A DNA stretch of 5,325 nt, taken from contig JAQUND010000074.1 of the NCBI GenBank assembly GCA_028717785.1, positions 1 to 5,325 of the forward strand, written 5' to 3'. Shown piece by piece: positions 4,345 through 5,325 of the stretch. The translations under genes were made by a program, and so were the position numbers. The notes under the pieces are model-generated. The model was not told the origin of the DNA. It made no database searches and worked only from the letters and a program-made list of their open reading frames with translations. The DNA comes from Candidatus Nanoarchaeia archaeon. Its GTDB lineage: Archaea > Nanoarchaeota > Nanoarchaeia > SCGC-AAA011-G17 > JAFCDX01. Each line of letters begins with the position of its first letter. The stretch's first letter is position 1.

Positions 4345-5325
4345 TTATAACTTCAAACCAGAGCATCGATTGGTTAAATCTTTCATAAAAGCATCAGCTT
4401 CACCACTATCCCTTAGCCATCCCTGAAACTTTTCACTTTTAAGAAAAACATCTTCTTTCCCTGTATGTGGAACAGAGTCTCGCCAATCAGTCATCATATT
4501 ATTATATTCAATTGGTTTTTTTCTAGCAATCAATTGTAATTTATTTAGAATTTCATTAATAGTAATAGTCGTCTTATCTTCTTCAACTTCTTCAGGTTCA
4601 TTATCATCAGAAGGAGCATTAGCTATATCTTCGTCTGAAACATTTCCTATTAAAGTATTCAACTCATCATCTATTTCGTCATCTTCCCATTCATTTAACT
4701 TTTTATTTTTAAAGTCTTGCCATGATTCCGTTGTAGATTGATTTTCTATAGCTGCATTAATTTTGTTAATTGCATCTTCTAAACTTGTAACTTTTGTTCT
4801 TCTAAATTTAATTTTTCCGTGAGATAGTTCTAGACTACCATTATTATTTAAATGAAACATACCCCATCTAGAATTTTGTAATATATTATTTGCCCATTTT
4901 TCTTTTGGATCTAATGAAAACTTAATTAATAAAGAAGCTCTATCCTTTCCGCCTAATGTAGACAACATAGTATTAACATAAGGTGCCTTTATTAACTTAT
5001 TAATTTCTTGAGTATTAACTGTTTCAGGATCTACTATTTTCGTTACGTTTTCATTCTCATTTACTTTATGTTTTCTTAAATAATCTTGAATATCACTACC
5101 CCAATAGACTATCTTTTCATCAGGGCTCATTATTCCTTCTTCAGATCCTAATTCACTATATAAAAAATCTTCGTATCCATTATCAATAATACTTTGAATT
5201 GTTTGTTCTATATTATCAGTAAACTCTACTTCTTCATCATGAAACCAATGAACTGTACTTCCCTCTTCGTCTGTAGTAGGTTCAATTTTTTCATATTTAA
5301 TTGTTTCAACATTTTCTGGTTCTTC
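4345..5325 (-). CDS. Large acidic protein of unknown function, C-terminal part (5'-partial)
   Basis: The frame ending at TAA 4347-4345 is open through to the right edge (326 codons), so the gene starts outside the window. The ATG at 5130 is probably internal: the 65 codons before it have no stop and the same acidic make-up (HDEEVEFTDNIEQTIQSIID). A GAAGGA three bases before that ATG leaves an internal start possible. From the first complete codon: an acidic N-terminal region to about 70; a probable folded domain at 120-195 with DRASLLIK 128-135, SLDPKEKW 137-144, NSRWGMF 151-157 and KFRRTKV 173-179; a highly acidic linker at 213-250 (WEDDEIDDEL, then EEVEED); and a mostly helical C-terminal domain at 252-326 with MMTDWRDSVPHTGKEDVFL. 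The 120-195 domain looks like a conserved phage protein segment, but I cannot name it. No membrane segment is visible. It is likely expressed from a promoter outside the window. Confidence 0.85.
   Translation of the reverse strand, partial: EEPENVETIKYEKIEPTTDEEGSTVHWFHDEEVEFTDNIEQTIQSIIDNGYEDFLYSELGSEEGIMSPDEKIVYWGSDIQDYLRKHKVNENENVTKIVDPETVNTQEINKLIKAPYVNTMLSTLGGKDRASLLIKFSLDPKEKWANNILQNSRWGMFHLNNNGSLELSHGKIKFRRTKVTSLEDAINKINAAIENQSTTESWQDFKNKKLNEWEDDEIDDELNTLIGNVSDEDIANAPSDDNEPEEVEEDKTTITINEILNKLQLIARKKPIEYNNMMTDWRDSVPHTGKEDVFLKSEKFQGWLRDSGEADAFMKDLTNRCSGLKL

Noticed and set aside
4331..4347. Possible terminator after the acidic-protein gene
   Set aside because: The homopolymer run is A on the transcribed-sense minus strand (T on plus), and no stem precedes a U tract, so it does not fit an intrinsic terminator in that direction.

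Overview
The window is a strongly AT-rich (by eye roughly 30% G+C), densely packed block in which every supportable gene lies on the minus strand, so transcription runs from high to low coordinates. Very short gaps, strong AGGAG/AAGGA-type ribosome binding sites, a minimal phage-style NAD+-dependent DNA ligase and a run of small uncharacterised paralogous proteins all point to a tailed bacteriophage, probably one with a large genome. The host cannot be read from the sequence. The two promoters match the housekeeping sigma-70 consensus, so the host polymerase could read them.

In transcription order: (1) 5325-4345 is the 3' part of a gene for a large acidic protein of unknown function. Its frame stays open to the right edge, so its true start lies outside. 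(2) 4344-4269 is a 76-base gap with a near-consensus promoter (TTGACA, 17-base spacer, TATATT) and a good ribosome binding site. (3) 4268-1567 is a four-gene operon with gaps of 2-3 bases. It encodes four related proteins (212, 215, 236 and 231 aa), built on a shared N-terminal motif and a core whose residue pattern resembles DUF3293. The first two are close paralogues that still share long DNA matches; the third and fourth are diverged. (4) At 1570-1542 a second promoter of the same design (same hexamers, same spacer, same 11-base -35 context) overlaps the stop codon of the fourth paralogue. It drives (5) a small basic 88-aa protein, (6) a 369-aa NAD+-dependent DNA ligase consisting only of domain Ia, the adenylation domain and the OB fold, and (7) the start of another gene cut off by the left edge.

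The second transcription unit includes nick sealing during phage DNA replication or repair. The role of the paralogue operon is unknown. A promoter-led, tightly coupled array of diverging paralogues is what one expects of phage accessory or host-interaction genes, but that is inference. No tRNA, CRISPR array, insertion sequence or convincing intrinsic terminator was seen, and no stretch over 300 bases lacks a gene.
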